This document shows, in pieces, positions 25,677 to 36,009 of a DNA stretch of 64,000 nucleotides. The first letter of the stretch is position 1. Every line of letters starts with the position of its first letter. The stretch is from contig CAOJJB010000005.1 in the NCBI GenBank assembly GCA_948436975.1, positions 1 through 64,000 of the forward strand, read 5' to 3'. Position numbers and translations under genes: made by a program. Origin of the DNA: an uncultured Clostridium sp. GTDB lineage: Bacteria; Bacillota; Clostridia; TANB77; CAG-508. The notes beneath the pieces were generated by a model. It was not told the DNA's origin and did not search any database. It saw only the letters and a program-made list of their open reading frames with translations.

Positions 25677-27116
25677 ATGGGAAAAAAACAAGAATTTGTA
25701 AAAGAAATAACAAATATAGAAGATGATTTTGCTCAATGGTATACAGATGTTGTAAGAAAAGCAGATCTTGCAGATTATACAGATATGAAAGGATTTGTAG
25801 CAATAAAGCCATATGGATATGCTATATGGGAAAATATACAAAACTATGCAGATACAAAATTTAAAGAAGTAGGAATAACTAATCTTTATATGCCAGTCCT
25901 TATTCCAAAGAGTATGTTACAAAAGGAGAAAGATCATGTTGAAGGATTTGCCCCAGAAGTAGCATGGGTTACTATAGGTGGAGGAGAAGAATTAGAAGAG
26001 AAATATTGTATAAGGCCAACTTCAGAAACAATAATGTCAACAATGTATGCGAAATGGATAAATTCTTGGCGAGATTTACCAATACTTGGAAATCAATGGT
26101 GTAATGTATTAAGATGGGAAAAAGAAACAAGACCATTTTTACGTTCAAGAGAATTTTTATGGCAAGAGGGTCATACAATACATGAAACTGAAAAAGAAGC
26201 AAAAGAAAGAACATTAATGATGTTAGATATATATGCAGATGTTATTGAAAATCTTTTAGCAATACCAGTATTAAAGGGGATTAAAACACAAAAAGAACAA
26301 TTTGCAGGAGCTGATAGTACATATACAGTAGAAACATTAATGCATGATGGAAGAGCACTTCAAGCAGGAACATCACATTATTTTGGACAGAATTTTACAA
26401 AACCTTTTGAAGTAAAATTCCAAAATAGAGAAGGAAAAGAAGAATATGCATATCAAACTTCTTGGGGAATTACTACAAGACTAATAGGTACAGTTATTAT
26501 GGCACATGGAGATAATAGAGGACTAAAATTACCACCAAAAGTAGCTCCAATTCAAGCAGTTATAGTACCAATAGCACAGCATAAAGAAGGTGTTTTAGAA
26601 AATGCTAATAAATTATTTGATGAATTAAGAGAAGATTATAGAATTAAATTAGACGATAGAGATAATTATTCTACTGGATTTAAGTTTAATGATTGGGAAA
26701 TGAGAGGAGTACCAGTTAGAATAGAAATGGGACCAAAAGATATAGAAAACAATGTTGCAGTTTTAGTTAGAAGAGATAATGGAGAAAAAGAAAAAGTAGA
26801 ACTTAAAAATTTGAAAACTAGATTAGGAGAATTATTAGAAGAAATTCAAATAAGTATGTTTAAATCATGTGAAAAAATAAGAGAAGAAAGAACAACAATA
26901 GCATATACGTTAGATGAAATAATGAAAAATTTAGAAGAAAATCAAGGGTATGTAAAAACAATGTGGTGTGGAGATGTGGCATGTGAAGATAAAGTAAAGG
27001 AAGTTACAGGTGCTCCATCAAGATGTATTCCTTTTAAACAAGAACATTTAGCAGATGTTTGTCCTGTTTGTGGAAAAAAAGCTGATAAGATGATTGTTTG
27101 GGGTAGACAATATTAA
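25677..27116 (+). CDS. proS: Prolyl-tRNA synthetase, archaeal/eukaryotic type
   Basis: At 479 residues it lacks the editing insertion of the usual bacterial form. The N-terminus FAQWYTDVVRKADLADYTDM, motif 2 WEKETRPFLRSREFLWQEGH and the C-terminal zinc-binding cysteines (CGDVACED, APSRC, CPVCGKK) place it in the archaeal/eukaryotic class, which occurs in some Firmicutes. It attaches proline to tRNA-Pro. The gap after scpB is 57 bases and has no T-box. The start follows TTGGAGG. Confidence 0.95.
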   Translation: MGKKQEFVKEITNIEDDFAQWYTDVVRKADLADYTDMKGFVAIKPYGYAIWENIQNYADTKFKEVGITNLYMPVLIPKSMLQKEKDHVEGFAPEVAWVTIGGGEELEEKYCIRPTSETIMSTMYAKWINSWRDLPILGNQWCNVLRWEKETRPFLRSREFLWQEGHTIHETEKEAKERTLMMLDIYADVIENLLAIPVLKGIKTQKEQFAGADSTYTVETLMHDGRALQAGTSHYFGQNFTKPFEVKFQNREGKEEYAYQTSWGITTRLIGTVIMAHGDNRGLKLPPKVAPIQAVIVPIAQHKEGVLENANKLFDELREDYRIKLDDRDNYSTGFKFNDWEMRGVPVRIEMGPKDIENNVAVLVRRDNGEKEKVELKNLKTRLGELLEEIQISMFKSCEKIREERTTIAYTLDEIMKNLEENQGYVKTMWCGDVACEDKVKEVTGAPSRCIPFKQEHLADVCPVCGKKADKMIVWGRQY

Positions 27117-27130
27117 TAAAGAATATATGG

Positions 27131-27169
27131 AAAGAGATAGTCTTACAGTATCAAGGACTATCTCTTTTT
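27131..27169 (+). terminator. Terminator after proS
   Basis: AAAGAGATAGTC pairs with GACTATCTCTTT, followed by T's. Confidence 0.88.
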
Positions 27170-27232
27170 GAAAAATATAAATGAGTATTAAATAATGCAA
27201 TTTTAATGTAAATAGCTTTTTAGTATATAATT

Positions 27233-28174
27233 TTATATTTTCAATTTTTTTATTTGTTTTATTTCATCATATAATTTAGCAATATGCTCTTGTCTAACCT
27301 TATGAGCATGTTCAAACTCAGATAACATCTGAGGAACTTTTTCAGGATCTTCATTAGGTTTTAAATAGCATTTTATTTCTTCTTTTAAATAATCTCGTTT
27401 ATCTGGTGATTTTGCTATAATCATTTTATCATAATATTTTTTTGAGGCTTTTATTCTTTTTATTTCTTCTTTCAAAAAGTTTACATATTCTGTTCTAGCC
27501 ACTATTTCATATTCAGTATCTTCAATAATAACTTTAAAAAGAACTTTTAATATCTTTTTATCAATTTTTCCTAAATTAGCAGTTTTAAAATTCTTTACTG
27601 CATCAGAAGCATTTTTTATTTCAGGTGGTCTAGCATTACTAATCATAATATTTAAAGCATCAATAATACCAATATGGCTTTTATACTGACGTTTGGCAGT
27701 TATTGCTTCAAATTCATCTGCAACTCTAATAATTTGAGCTTCGTAAGGAATTTTATCAGCAGTAAGACCATTAGGATATCCAGTACCATTTAATGCTTCA
27801 TGATGATAATAAGGACCAGCGGCGTATGGACGTAATTTTAAATCATTCATACACATTTTATATCCAATACTTGTATGTGTTTTCATAATATTGTATTCTT
27901 CATCAGTTAATTTACCGGGTTTTTGTAAAACAGAAGGTGGTATAAATAGTTTTCCTAAATCATGTAAATAAGCACAAGTAGTGCAATAAACAGTAAATCC
28001 CTTAGACATACCTAGCTTTTCACAAAGTCTACAAGTTATATTAGCAACATTATCTGTATGACGTCTTGTAAAGGCATCTAAACCATCTAACATTTTTAAC
28101 TGATAACGAATTTTTTCATCTAAATTATAAGATTTAATTGATGTGCTGTTATAAAAATCAAAAGTTTCTTTCAT
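27233..28174 (-). CDS. HD-GYP domain protein, probable c-di-GMP phosphodiesterase
   Basis: HD-GYP proteins hydrolyse cyclic di-GMP with two or three metals. Visible residues are H39 (RRHTDN), H71-D72 (HDLGK), the HHEALNGTGYPNGL stretch (124-137) with the GYP signature, and D153 (RVADEFE). There is no receiver or sensor domain; the N-terminus is short, and the C-terminal 100 residues form a charged helical region. Enzyme activity and signal input are inferred. It starts after AGGAG and is divergent from smc. Confidence 0.88.
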   Translation of the reverse strand: MKETFDFYNSTSIKSYNLDEKIRYQLKMLDGLDAFTRRHTDNVANITCRLCEKLGMSKGFTVYCTTCAYLHDLGKLFIPPSVLQKPGKLTDEEYNIMKTHTSIGYKMCMNDLKLRPYAAGPYYHHEALNGTGYPNGLTADKIPYEAQIIRVADEFEAITAKRQYKSHIGIIDALNIMISNARPPEIKNASDAVKNFKTANLGKIDKKILKVLFKVIIEDTEYEIVARTEYVNFLKEEIKRIKASKKYYDKMIIAKSPDKRDYLKEEIKCYLKPNEDPEKVPQMLSEFEHAHKVRQEHIAKLYDEIKQIKKLKI

Positions 28175-28329
28175 AAAATCTCCTCATTTGTATAATAAAT
28201 TTTATATATTTATTTTATATCTTATTAAAATTTTGGTCAAGGTAATTTAATAATAAATGCTTGAAAAAAGTAGAAAAATATAATATTATTATCACTAGTA
28301 TATAGAATGAGAAATAGAGGAAATAAAAA

Positions 28330-31300
28330 ATGTATCTAAAAAGATTAGAAATGTATGGATTTAAGTCATTTGCAGATAAAACAATTTTAGATCTTATACC
28401 AGGAATAACAACTGTAATAGGACCAAATGGATCAGGGAAAAGTAATATATCAGATTGTATTAGATGGGTTTTAGGAGAACAAAGTTTAAAGTCTTTAAGA
28501 GGAGCGAAATCGGAAGATATAATTTTCGCAGGAACTCAAAATAGAAAAGCATTAGGTTATGCAGAAGCATCATTAGTAATAGATAATTCTGACAGTAAAT
28601 TGCCAATAGAATATAATGAAGTTGTAGTTACAAGAAGAATATATAGAAGTGGAGAATCTGGATATTTTATAAATAAAACACCATGTAGATTAAAAGATGT
28701 TTTAGAATTATTTATGGATACAGGAATTGGAAAAGATGGTTATTCTATTATTGGACAAGGTAAAATAGATGAAATATTAAGTAACAAATCAGAAGATAGG
28801 CGTCATATTTTTGAAGAAGCAGCAGGAATTGTAAAATATAGAACTAGAAAAGTTGAATCAGAAAAAAAATTAGAACAAACGAAACTAAATTTACTTAGAA
28901 TAAATGATATTATATCAGAAATTGAGTCTAATATAGATCCATTGAAACTTCAATCAGAAAAGGCAAAGAAATTTTTAAATTTAAGAGATGAATTAAAAAA
29001 TATTGAAGTTGGCTTATTTTTATATAATATAGATAATTTTAAAAATGAAACAAAAGAAATAATAAAAGATATTGATATTTTCGAAACACAAAAAATAAAA
29101 GAAGAACAGAACTTGAATAATATTCAATCAGAAAAAGAAAGTATAAAAGAATTATTAGATAAATTAATAGAAGAAATAGAGAAAACACAGAATTCAAATT
29201 TTGAAGCAAATCAAAAGAAAGAACAATATAATAGTGAAATAGGAATAACTAATGAAAGAATATCAAATAACAAAGAAAACTATGAAAGATATGAATTAGA
29301 AATAGAAGAATTAGAAAATAGAAATAAAGAATTAGAAGAAGAAAAAAATCAAAAAGAAGAAAAGAAAAATAATTTATTTAATAATAAAGAAAAATTTGAA
29401 AAAGAATTAAAAGAAAAAGAACTAGAACTTGAAAAATATGCAAAAACATTATCAGATAAAGAAGTTGAAATAGAAGGTAAAAAGCAAATAGTTCAAACTA
29501 ATATAGATAATAAATATGAAATGGTTGCAAAATTAAATACAGAAAAAGCTAATTTTGATAATTTGATAAAAAGAGAAAATAGCTTAAAAACAGATATACA
29601 AGACACAATTTCAGAATTAGATAATTCTAGAGCAAATAGAGAAGAAAGTTCAAAAGTATTTTATGAATTAGAAAAGAAAAGAAATTCTATTAGCAAAAAT
29701 ATTGAAGTTATGAAAGCTGAAAAAGACAGTAGTTCAGCAAAACTTAAAGAATTTGATACTAGAATAAACAGTTATCAATCTGAATACAGAATAAAAGAAT
29801 CAAGATATAAGTTTTTATTAGAAACAGAAAAAGAAAAAGAAGGATATTCAAAAAGTGTAAAACTTTTATTAGAAGCAACAGAAAGAGATTTTAATTTATC
29901 TAAAGGTGTACATGGAATTTTAGCTAATTTAATTCAAGTAGATAAAAAATATGAAACAGCTGTTGAAATGACTTTAGGAGGAACTATTCAAAATATTGTT
30001 ACAGACTCAGAAGAAGATGCAAAAAAGCTAGTAAATTATTTAAGAGAAAACAAATTAGGAAGAGCATCATTTTTACCAATAACATCAGTTAAAGGCCAAA
30101 GGATAACGGGAGTTAATTATAGAGGTATAGATGGAGTAATAGGTATAGCATCAGATTTAGTAAGTAGTGAGAAAAAATATGAGGGAATTATATTAAATTT
30201 ATTAGGAAGAACAGTAGTAGTAGAAGATATTGATAGTGCAGTTAAGCTTGCTAAACAAAACCATTATAAATTTAAAATTGTAACATTAAAAGGTGATATT
30301 ATAAATCCATCTGGAGCTATAAGTGGTGGATCTGTTGCAAATAAAACTGTTAGTATTTTAGGTAGAGGAAAAGAAATAAAATCGCTTGAAAATGAGTTAA
30401 AAGAAATAAAAATAAAAATAGAAAAATTAGAAAAAGAAAAGTCAGATTATGAAGAAAGCATTTCTGAAATTTTAAATAGTTTTGATCAAAAACAAAAAGA
30501 ATCACAGGAACTAGAAATAATATATGTTACTGAAAAACAAAAAATAGATAATATAGATTTAGAAATAATAAAATTAGATAGTAAACTTTCAAGTTTACGA
30601 ATAGATTTAGAAAACGTAAAAAATGAGAAAGAAGAAAATTCTAAACAGCAACAAGAAATTAACAAAAAAATTGAAGAAATGGAAAAACAAAACTTAGAGT
30701 TAGAATCTATTATAGAAGAATTTACTGTATTAAATAAGGATAATCAAAAATATATAGATGATCTAAATTTTGATATAACAAATTTAAGGATATCAGTATC
30801 TTCTTTTGATGAAAGTGAAACATCAATAAATGAAATGGTAGATAGAATTAATTTAGATATACAAAATAATACAACAAGTATAAATAATAAAGTAGAACTA
30901 AGAGAAAAAATTTTGTTAGAAAATACGGAATTAGAAAATAAGATACAAGAAATAAATCAAAAAATACAGAATTTAGAAAAAGATATTTTAGGAAGTACAG
31001 ATAAAGTTGAAAAATTAAAAAATGAAAGAGTACAAAAAAGCGAAAAGTTAATTACTATTGAAAAAGATATAGATGATCAAAATGCTAGATTAGAAGAAGT
31101 AAAGACACAAATTTCAAAACTAGATTTAAAAAAATCAAAAATAGAATTAGAACTAAATCAAGTTATAAATAAAATGTGGGAAGAATATGAATTAACACCA
31201 AATAATGTAGAAGATATTGAGAAAATCGAAAATCCAGTAGAGGTACAAAAAAAGGTAAATTCAATAAGAAGTGAGATAAGGGAATTAGGCAGTATAAATG

Positions 31301-31878
31301 TTGATTCTATAAAAGAATATAAGGACTTAAAAGAAAGATATGATTTTATGAGTGAGCAGAGATTAGATTTAGAGGATTCTAGTAATAAATTAAAGCAGGT
31401 TATTAGTGAAATGACAGAAACTATGAAAAAACAGTTTTCTGAACAGTTCAAAATTATTAATAAAAATTTTGGTGAAGTATTTTCAGAATTATTTGGCGGT
31501 GGAAAAGCAGAGTTAATACTTGCGGATGAGGAAAATATATTAGAATGTGGAATTGAAATTGCAGTACAACCACCTGGAAAGAAATTACAAAATATGATGT
31601 TATTATCGGGAGGAGAAAGAGCCTTTACAGCTATTGCTTTATTATTTGCTATTCTAAAAATTAATCCAGCACCATTTTGTGTCTTAGATGAAATAGAAGC
31701 GGCACTTGATGATGTAAATGTATATAGATTTGCAGAGTATTTAAGAAAGTTTTCAATAGATTCTCAATTTTTGGTAATTACACATAGAAAGGGAACTATG
31801 GAAGCAGCTGATACAGTTTATGGTATTACAATGGAGGAAAAGGGAATTAGTAAATTATTATCAATGAAATTGAAATAG
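28330..31878 (+). CDS. smc: Chromosome partition protein Smc
   Basis: A 1182-residue SMC ATPase that folds chromosomes with ScpAB. The N-terminal head has Walker A GPNGSGKSN (31-39). Two very long coiled-coil arms (about 170-500 and 680-1020) flank the hinge (about 510-660, GVHGILANLIQVDKKYE). The C-terminal head has LLSGGERAFTAIALLFA and Walker B PFCVLDEIEAALDD. The N-terminus YLKRLEMYGFKSFADKT is the family hallmark. No rnc or ftsY is adjacent, unlike B. subtilis. Confidence 0.97.
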   Translation: MYLKRLEMYGFKSFADKTILDLIPGITTVIGPNGSGKSNISDCIRWVLGEQSLKSLRGAKSEDIIFAGTQNRKALGYAEASLVIDNSDSKLPIEYNEVVVTRRIYRSGESGYFINKTPCRLKDVLELFMDTGIGKDGYSIIGQGKIDEILSNKSEDRRHIFEEAAGIVKYRTRKVESEKKLEQTKLNLLRINDIISEIESNIDPLKLQSEKAKKFLNLRDELKNIEVGLFLYNIDNFKNETKEIIKDIDIFETQKIKEEQNLNNIQSEKESIKELLDKLIEEIEKTQNSNFEANQKKEQYNSEIGITNERISNNKENYERYELEIEELENRNKELEEEKNQKEEKKNNLFNNKEKFEKELKEKELELEKYAKTLSDKEVEIEGKKQIVQTNIDNKYEMVAKLNTEKANFDNLIKRENSLKTDIQDTISELDNSRANREESSKVFYELEKKRNSISKNIEVMKAEKDSSSAKLKEFDTRINSYQSEYRIKESRYKFLLETEKEKEGYSKSVKLLLEATERDFNLSKGVHGILANLIQVDKKYETAVEMTLGGTIQNIVTDSEEDAKKLVNYLRENKLGRASFLPITSVKGQRITGVNYRGIDGVIGIASDLVSSEKKYEGIILNLLGRTVVVEDIDSAVKLAKQNHYKFKIVTLKGDIINPSGAISGGSVANKTVSILGRGKEIKSLENELKEIKIKIEKLEKEKSDYEESISEILNSFDQKQKESQELEIIYVTEKQKIDNIDLEIIKLDSKLSSLRIDLENVKNEKEENSKQQQEINKKIEEMEKQNLELESIIEEFTVLNKDNQKYIDDLNFDITNLRISVSSFDESETSINEMVDRINLDIQNNTTSINNKVELREKILLENTELENKIQEINQKIQNLEKDILGSTDKVEKLKNERVQKSEKLITIEKDIDDQNARLEEVKTQISKLDLKKSKIELELNQVINKMWEEYELTPNNVEDIEKIENPVEVQKKVNSIRSEIRELGSINVDSIKEYKDLKERYDFMSEQRLDLEDSSNKLKQVISEMTETMKKQFSEQFKIINKNFGEVFSELFGGGKAELILADEENILECGIEIAVQPPGKKLQNMMLLSGGERAFTAIALLFAILKINPAPFCVLDEIEAALDDVNVYRFAEYLRKFSIDSQFLVITHRKGTMEAADTVYGITMEEKGISKLLSMKLK

Positions 31879-31890
31879 GAAAGAATTAAT

Positions 31891-32703
31891 ATGTTAGAAG
31901 ATAAAAAAATTAAATCTATACAAAATAGAGAATTTATAAATGAATATTTAATAAAAAAAGGCATATCACATTTAATAGTTAAAAATCCAAGATATCAATC
32001 TATTTTGTGGAAGTTGAGCAATTTATTAGATAAAAGTAATAAAAGGCCTTTTACAGATGATGCAATAACTTTTTTAGACTTAATAACAAAAATTGAAGAA
32101 GAAACAATTTACTTTATGGAATCTCCGAAATATGGTAGTATAATAAGCAATAAGTATTATATTGATAATGAAGATAATAAATTGAAGAGATTACGAATTG
32201 AAAAAGGTCCATATGAAAATATATCTACTATAAGTACATATAATGAAGATGGAATTGAAATATGTTTAGAAACTAAGCAAATACTTGGATATGAAACATA
32301 TTTTTCAAAAACAACAAGGGTTCCAAACAGAATTGATATGATTAAAATTGAAAGACTAAAAAAAATAAAAGAACAGTTAATTAAGTTAGAAGATGTTTAT
32401 CAAGTAAGAGTAAGGCAGTTTGCATTAGAAGATATTAATCCAGATGCTGAAGAAATAGATCCTTTTGATATAATGTATTTTTCTATTTCAAGAGTTCCTG
32501 AGATATATGAAGATATGAGTTTAAAAGATCAATTAATTATAGAAGAAAATCAGGGAAAAGCATTACCACCTTTAGAACAATATAGACAAAAACATTTACA
32601 AGTATATAAAGAACTTAATGAACAATTTGGAAGAACAACTAGTTTTGAAAAAGGAATAGCTAAACTTCTTTTAATAAAAGATAAAAATTTAAAGAAAGAA
32701 TAA
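31891..32703 (+). CDS. Hypothetical protein downstream of smc, 270 aa
   Basis: Not recognised. It starts 12 bases after smc with a modest GGAAAGAA ribosome site, so it is likely co-transcribed with smc. It is soluble, with no cysteines in a motif. Stretches such as KRPFTDDAITFLDLITKIEEETIYFMESP and SRVPEIYEDMSLKDQLIIEE look like a conserved globular protein. A link to chromosome folding would be speculation. Confidence 0.7.
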   Translation: MLEDKKIKSIQNREFINEYLIKKGISHLIVKNPRYQSILWKLSNLLDKSNKRPFTDDAITFLDLITKIEEETIYFMESPKYGSIISNKYYIDNEDNKLKRLRIEKGPYENISTISTYNEDGIEICLETKQILGYETYFSKTTRVPNRIDMIKIERLKKIKEQLIKLEDVYQVRVRQFALEDINPDAEEIDPFDIMYFSISRVPEIYEDMSLKDQLIIEENQGKALPPLEQYRQKHLQVYKELNEQFGRTTSFEKGIAKLLLIKDKNLKKE

Positions 32704-32712
32704 ATTAGTGTT

Positions 32713-32756
32713 AATAAAAGAGTATTGATATAGAAAAATATTAATACTCTTTTATT
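32713..32756 (+). terminator. Terminator after the smc unit
   Basis: AATAAAAGAGTATT (32713-32726) pairs with AATACTCTTTTATT (32743-32756). Confidence 0.85.
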
Positions 32757-33128
32757 ATTTGGATTATAACAAATTGTTCAAGGATCTAAATAATACAAGG
32801 TATTTTGAAAAAATTATAAGTATTTATTTATAAAAATCTTAAAATTATAATGCATAAATTTTACTTTTTGAATATAAATATAATGTGGGAATAATGGAAG
32901 AAATTTGTATACTTTTTTTATATTTTTTGGGAAATATAATAGAAAATGTATATTAAAATATACAGAAAAAACCACTTTGATTTGAAAAACAAAAATCTAA
33001 TGCATATTAAATAAGAGTAAAAAAGAGTAAATAGAAGTATAATAGAGATATCATTGAATTTATATTGGTTAAAAAAGAAAAATTTCAATTAAAACTCATT
33101 GAAAATGTTTTAAACCAAAATCTCTTAT
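32757..33128. other. Intergenic stretch, nothing identified
   Basis: Very A+T-rich. One short frame (MEEICILFLYFLGN) lacks a ribosome site and is not called. No strong dyads or tRNA-like folds were seen. Confidence 0.6.
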
Positions 33129-33157
33129 TTGAAAACATAATCAGTTTATAGTATAAT
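33129..33157 (+). promoter_or_regulatory. Promoter of the M23 peptidase gene
   Basis: TTGAAA (33129-33134), 17 bases, TATAAT (33152-33157). Transcription would start only one or two bases before the GTG at 33166. Confidence 0.7.
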
Positions 33158-33165
33158 AATATTTA

Positions 33166-34266
33166 GTGGCATTTTTTAAAAAGCTAAAAAGGAGAGTGAA
33201 TTTTATTTTAATAAATTGGGTTAAATATTATACAAAAGAAGCTGTTAAAACCCTAAAACTTATTACAATTGGTTCTGCTATAGTAATAACTATAGTATGT
33301 ATAAAATATAAACCTGCATATGAAGTTACAATATCAGGTGAAACAATTGGATTTGTAAACAATGTAGAAATTATTAAAGCTAAAATTGAAAAGTATATAG
33401 AAGATACTACTAATAATATAGCATTTAGAGAAATCTCAGAATTACCAGAGTATGAATTAAAGCTAATTGATAGGGAAAAGGAAACAGAAGAAAAAGATAT
33501 TATGTTAGCAATTCAGAACTTGACAACTACAACATATAAAGCTTATGCCATTACATCTGATGGAGAGCAGAAAGCTATTGTTGGAAGTCAAGAAGAAGCC
33601 CAAAACATAATAAATGAAATAAAATTAGATTTAAAAGAAGAAGTAGATTTAAAATTAGGAATAATTGATATTTATTCAACAGAATTAAATGTTAATTCTA
33701 AAGAAGATGCAGTTAATATGTTAAATCAATTAAAAGTAACAAAATTAGCAGAGTATGAAAATCAAAAAGCTGAACAAGAGAGGATTGCACAAGAGGCAGC
33801 TAAAATAGCAGCACAGAATGCTACTTCTAAACGAAAAGCTAAAAGCATAGAAACAACAACAAGGGTAGCATCAAGTGGTAGCATTAATGGAATACCACTT
33901 TCAATACCAGTAAATGGTTCAATAACATCAAGGTTTGGAGCAAGGAGTAAGATTAGATCATCAGCACATACTGGATTGGATATAGCAGCATCGTCAGGAA
34001 CAGGAATTAGACCAATTTCCTCTGGAACTGTAAGTTATGCTGGATATAAAGGTTCATATGGAAAATTAATTATTGTAGATCATGGAAATGGAATACAATC
34101 ATATTATGCTCATTGTAGTTCATTATATGTATCTGTTGGAGAAACAGTGGATACGAATACAACAATTGGAGCTGTAGGATCTACAGGAAATTCAACAGGG
34201 CCACATTTACATTTAGAAATAAGAGTAAATGAAACACCTGTAAATCCACAAAATTATTTATATTAA
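33166..34266 (+). CDS. Membrane-anchored M23 peptidoglycan endopeptidase
   Basis: A 366-residue protein with an N-terminal membrane helix (about 30-47), a stalk of about 180 residues with helical Glu/Ala-rich parts, and a C-terminal LytM/M23 domain. Zinc and catalytic residues are complete: H268 and D272 (SSAHTGLDIA), H347 and H349 (GPHLHLEI). It cuts peptide cross-links in the wall. The GTG start has no ribosome site, but an AAGGAG lies 22 bases inside the gene just before another in-frame GTG (33196), which is too close to it for normal use. The start is therefore uncertain. Confidence 0.9.
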   Translation: MAFFKKLKRRVNFILINWVKYYTKEAVKTLKLITIGSAIVITIVCIKYKPAYEVTISGETIGFVNNVEIIKAKIEKYIEDTTNNIAFREISELPEYELKLIDREKETEEKDIMLAIQNLTTTTYKAYAITSDGEQKAIVGSQEEAQNIINEIKLDLKEEVDLKLGIIDIYSTELNVNSKEDAVNMLNQLKVTKLAEYENQKAEQERIAQEAAKIAAQNATSKRKAKSIETTTRVASSGSINGIPLSIPVNGSITSRFGARSKIRSSAHTGLDIAASSGTGIRPISSGTVSYAGYKGSYGKLIIVDHGNGIQSYYAHCSSLYVSVGETVDTNTTIGAVGSTGNSTGPHLHLEIRVNETPVNPQNYLY

Positions 34267-34271
34267 AAAAT

Positions 34272-34307
34272 AAACAGTATTAAAATTTAAATTTTGATAC
34301 TGTTTTT
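34272..34307 (+). terminator. Terminator after the M23 gene
   Basis: AAACAGTAT pairs with ATACTGTTT with an A+T-rich inner stem and a trailing T-run. Confidence 0.8.
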
Positions 34308-34455
34308 ATATTACATAAAAAATTTGATAATAATGTAACAAATGTAATTCTTATTTATCATTTTAGTAACATATTTTTAAATTTATTGACAAAAAAACTA
34401 ATTTAATATTAAGATATATTATATAATTTGATATTATAATAAGGAGAAACTAAAG

Positions 34456-34755
34456 ATGGATAAAAAAGAAGAATTAAATATAAGTACAAAAAATAGATTT
34501 ACAGCATTGATGTTATGTTGGTTTTTAGGTTTTTTTGGAGTACATCGTTTATATGCAGGAAAATTAGGGTCAGGTTTTTTAATGATGTATGGAACAATAG
34601 TATCAATATTAGTATTATTAATTTGTATGCCAATAGGACTTATGTGTTTAATAACAATGTTAGCTCTTGTAGTAAATGATTTTATTTTCTTAGCTTTTGG
34701 ACAATTTAAAGATTGTTATGGAAAAATAATGTCATCTGATGAATTATATAAATAA
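34456..34755 (+). CDS. TM2-domain membrane protein
   Basis: A 99-residue protein with two membrane helices around a short turn. The TM2 signature is seen as LCWFLGFFGVHRLYAGKLGSGF. TM2 proteins are widespread with no single known role. Cysteines occur within the second helix (LICMPIGLMCLI). The ATG follows AAGGAGAAA. Confidence 0.88.
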   Translation: MDKKEELNISTKNRFTALMLCWFLGFFGVHRLYAGKLGSGFLMMYGTIVSILVLLICMPIGLMCLITMLALVVNDFIFLAFGQFKDCYGKIMSSDELYK

Positions 34756-34777
34756 AATATAGAATAATTGATTATGG

Positions 34778-34811
34778 AAAGTAGTAAGTTTTAAAAAATT
34801 TACTACTTTTT
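34778..34811 (+). terminator. Terminator after the TM2 gene
   Basis: AAAGTAGTAA pairs with TTACTACTTT, followed by T's. Confidence 0.8.
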
Positions 34812-34879
34812 ATATGTTAAAAATAGGAGAAAAAAATAATATTTAGTATTTTAGTAATTGTAGTGTAAATTTTATATAC

Positions 34880-34908
34880 TTGTAATTTTTGCAATTTCAG
34901 TATATAAT
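34880..34908 (+). promoter_or_regulatory. Promoter of gatC
   Basis: TTGTAA (34880-34885), 17 bases, TATAAT (34903-34908). Confidence 0.65.
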
Positions 34909-34936
34909 AACAAATTATATGAAAGGAGATGATAAC

Positions 34937-35224
34937 ATGGCAATTAATAAGAAAGAAATTATTCATATTGCTAAACTTGCGAGTTTAAATCTTTCAGAAG
35001 AAGAAATAGAAAAATATACAAATGATATGCAAGAAGTTTTAGAATTTGCAAACATCATAAATAGTGTAAATACAGAAGGAATGAGTGAAACGATAGCAAC
35101 TAATAAAAAAAGTAATGTATTAAGAAAAGATGAAATTATAGACTTTGAAAATAGAGAAATTTTATTACAAAATGCTCCAAGTCAAGATGAAGGAATGTTT
35201 AGAATACCAAAAGTAATAAATTAA
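34937..35224 (+). CDS. gatC: Asp/Glu-tRNA amidotransferase subunit C
   Basis: GatC is the belt that joins GatA and GatB. The start at ATG 34937 follows AAAGGAG; an extension to 34889 overlaps the promoter and is rejected. The 95 residues show the family pattern IAKLASLNLSEEEIEKYTND, the LRKDEI turn and the end APSQDEGMFRIPKV. gatA follows after a HAD-type gene, so the operon is interrupted. Confidence 0.95.
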   Translation: MAINKKEIIHIAKLASLNLSEEEIEKYTNDMQEVLEFANIINSVNTEGMSETIATNKKSNVLRKDEIIDFENREILLQNAPSQDEGMFRIPKVIN

Positions 35225-35295
35225 TTATTGTTTAACTATATTAATTTTTGAACATAAATTAACATATATTAGAAATAAGTAAAGGATAATTTTAT

Positions 35296-35883
35296 ATGAT
35301 AATAGGAATAGATATAGATGATACAATTACAGATACATATGAAGTGATGATTAATTATTCACAACAATATGTAATAGATGTACTAAAAAAAGAACCGATT
35401 TTAAAAGAAGGTAATTGTGCAGAGGCGTATTATACTAGATACTTATATGATTGGAAAAATGAAGAAGACTTCGATTTTTTAAATATTTATTATGAAAAAA
35501 TAATGAAAGAATTAAAACCGAAAACATTAGCAGTAGAATATTTAAAAAGACTGCATAATGAAGGTAATAAAATTATATTAATAACAGCTAGATGGAAAAG
35601 TGAAAAATTTGATGTTGAGAAATGTACAATAGAATGGATTAAAAATAATAATATCCCATATGATAAATTAATTATAAATGCAGAAAATAAATTAATAGTA
35701 GCTAAACAGGAAAAAATAGATGTATTTATAGATGATACTTTTAAAAACTGTAAAATGATTGCAGATAATGGAATAAAAACATATTTAATGGACACAAGAG
35801 TGAACAGAGGATTAATTGATAATAAAATTGAAAGAGTTTATTCATGGCCACATTTGTATATGAAATTAAAACATAACGATTAG
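35296..35883 (+). CDS. HAD-family 5'-nucleotidase-like protein (NT5C type)
   Basis: A 195-residue HAD phosphatase. Motif I is DIDDTITDT near the N-terminus, with both catalytic Asp; motif II is ILITAR; the C-terminal IDVFIDDTFKN supplies the metal-binding acids. The layout resembles 5'(3')-deoxyribonucleotidases, but the substrate is not fixed by sequence. It is inserted between gatC and gatA on the same strand and starts after AAAGGA. Confidence 0.82.
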   Translation: MIIGIDIDDTITDTYEVMINYSQQYVIDVLKKEPILKEGNCAEAYYTRYLYDWKNEEDFDFLNIYYEKIMKELKPKTLAVEYLKRLHNEGNKIILITARWKSEKFDVEKCTIEWIKNNNIPYDKLIINAENKLIVAKQEKIDVFIDDTFKNCKMIADNGIKTYLMDTRVNRGLIDNKIERVYSWPHLYMKLKHND

Positions 35884-36009
35884 ATAAACATATGTATTAA
35901 AATGAAAAAAATAACTGGTAATATTAGTGTAAAACTATATACTTATGCTGTAACACTTAAATTTTAATAGCATAAGCAAAGTCCATAATGGGACATTAAG
36001 GAGGTAAAA

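Noticed and set aside
32870-32960. Short hydrophobic frame MEEICILFLYFLGN
   Set aside because: It has no ribosome site, promoter or terminator, unlike the candidate toxin at 23928.
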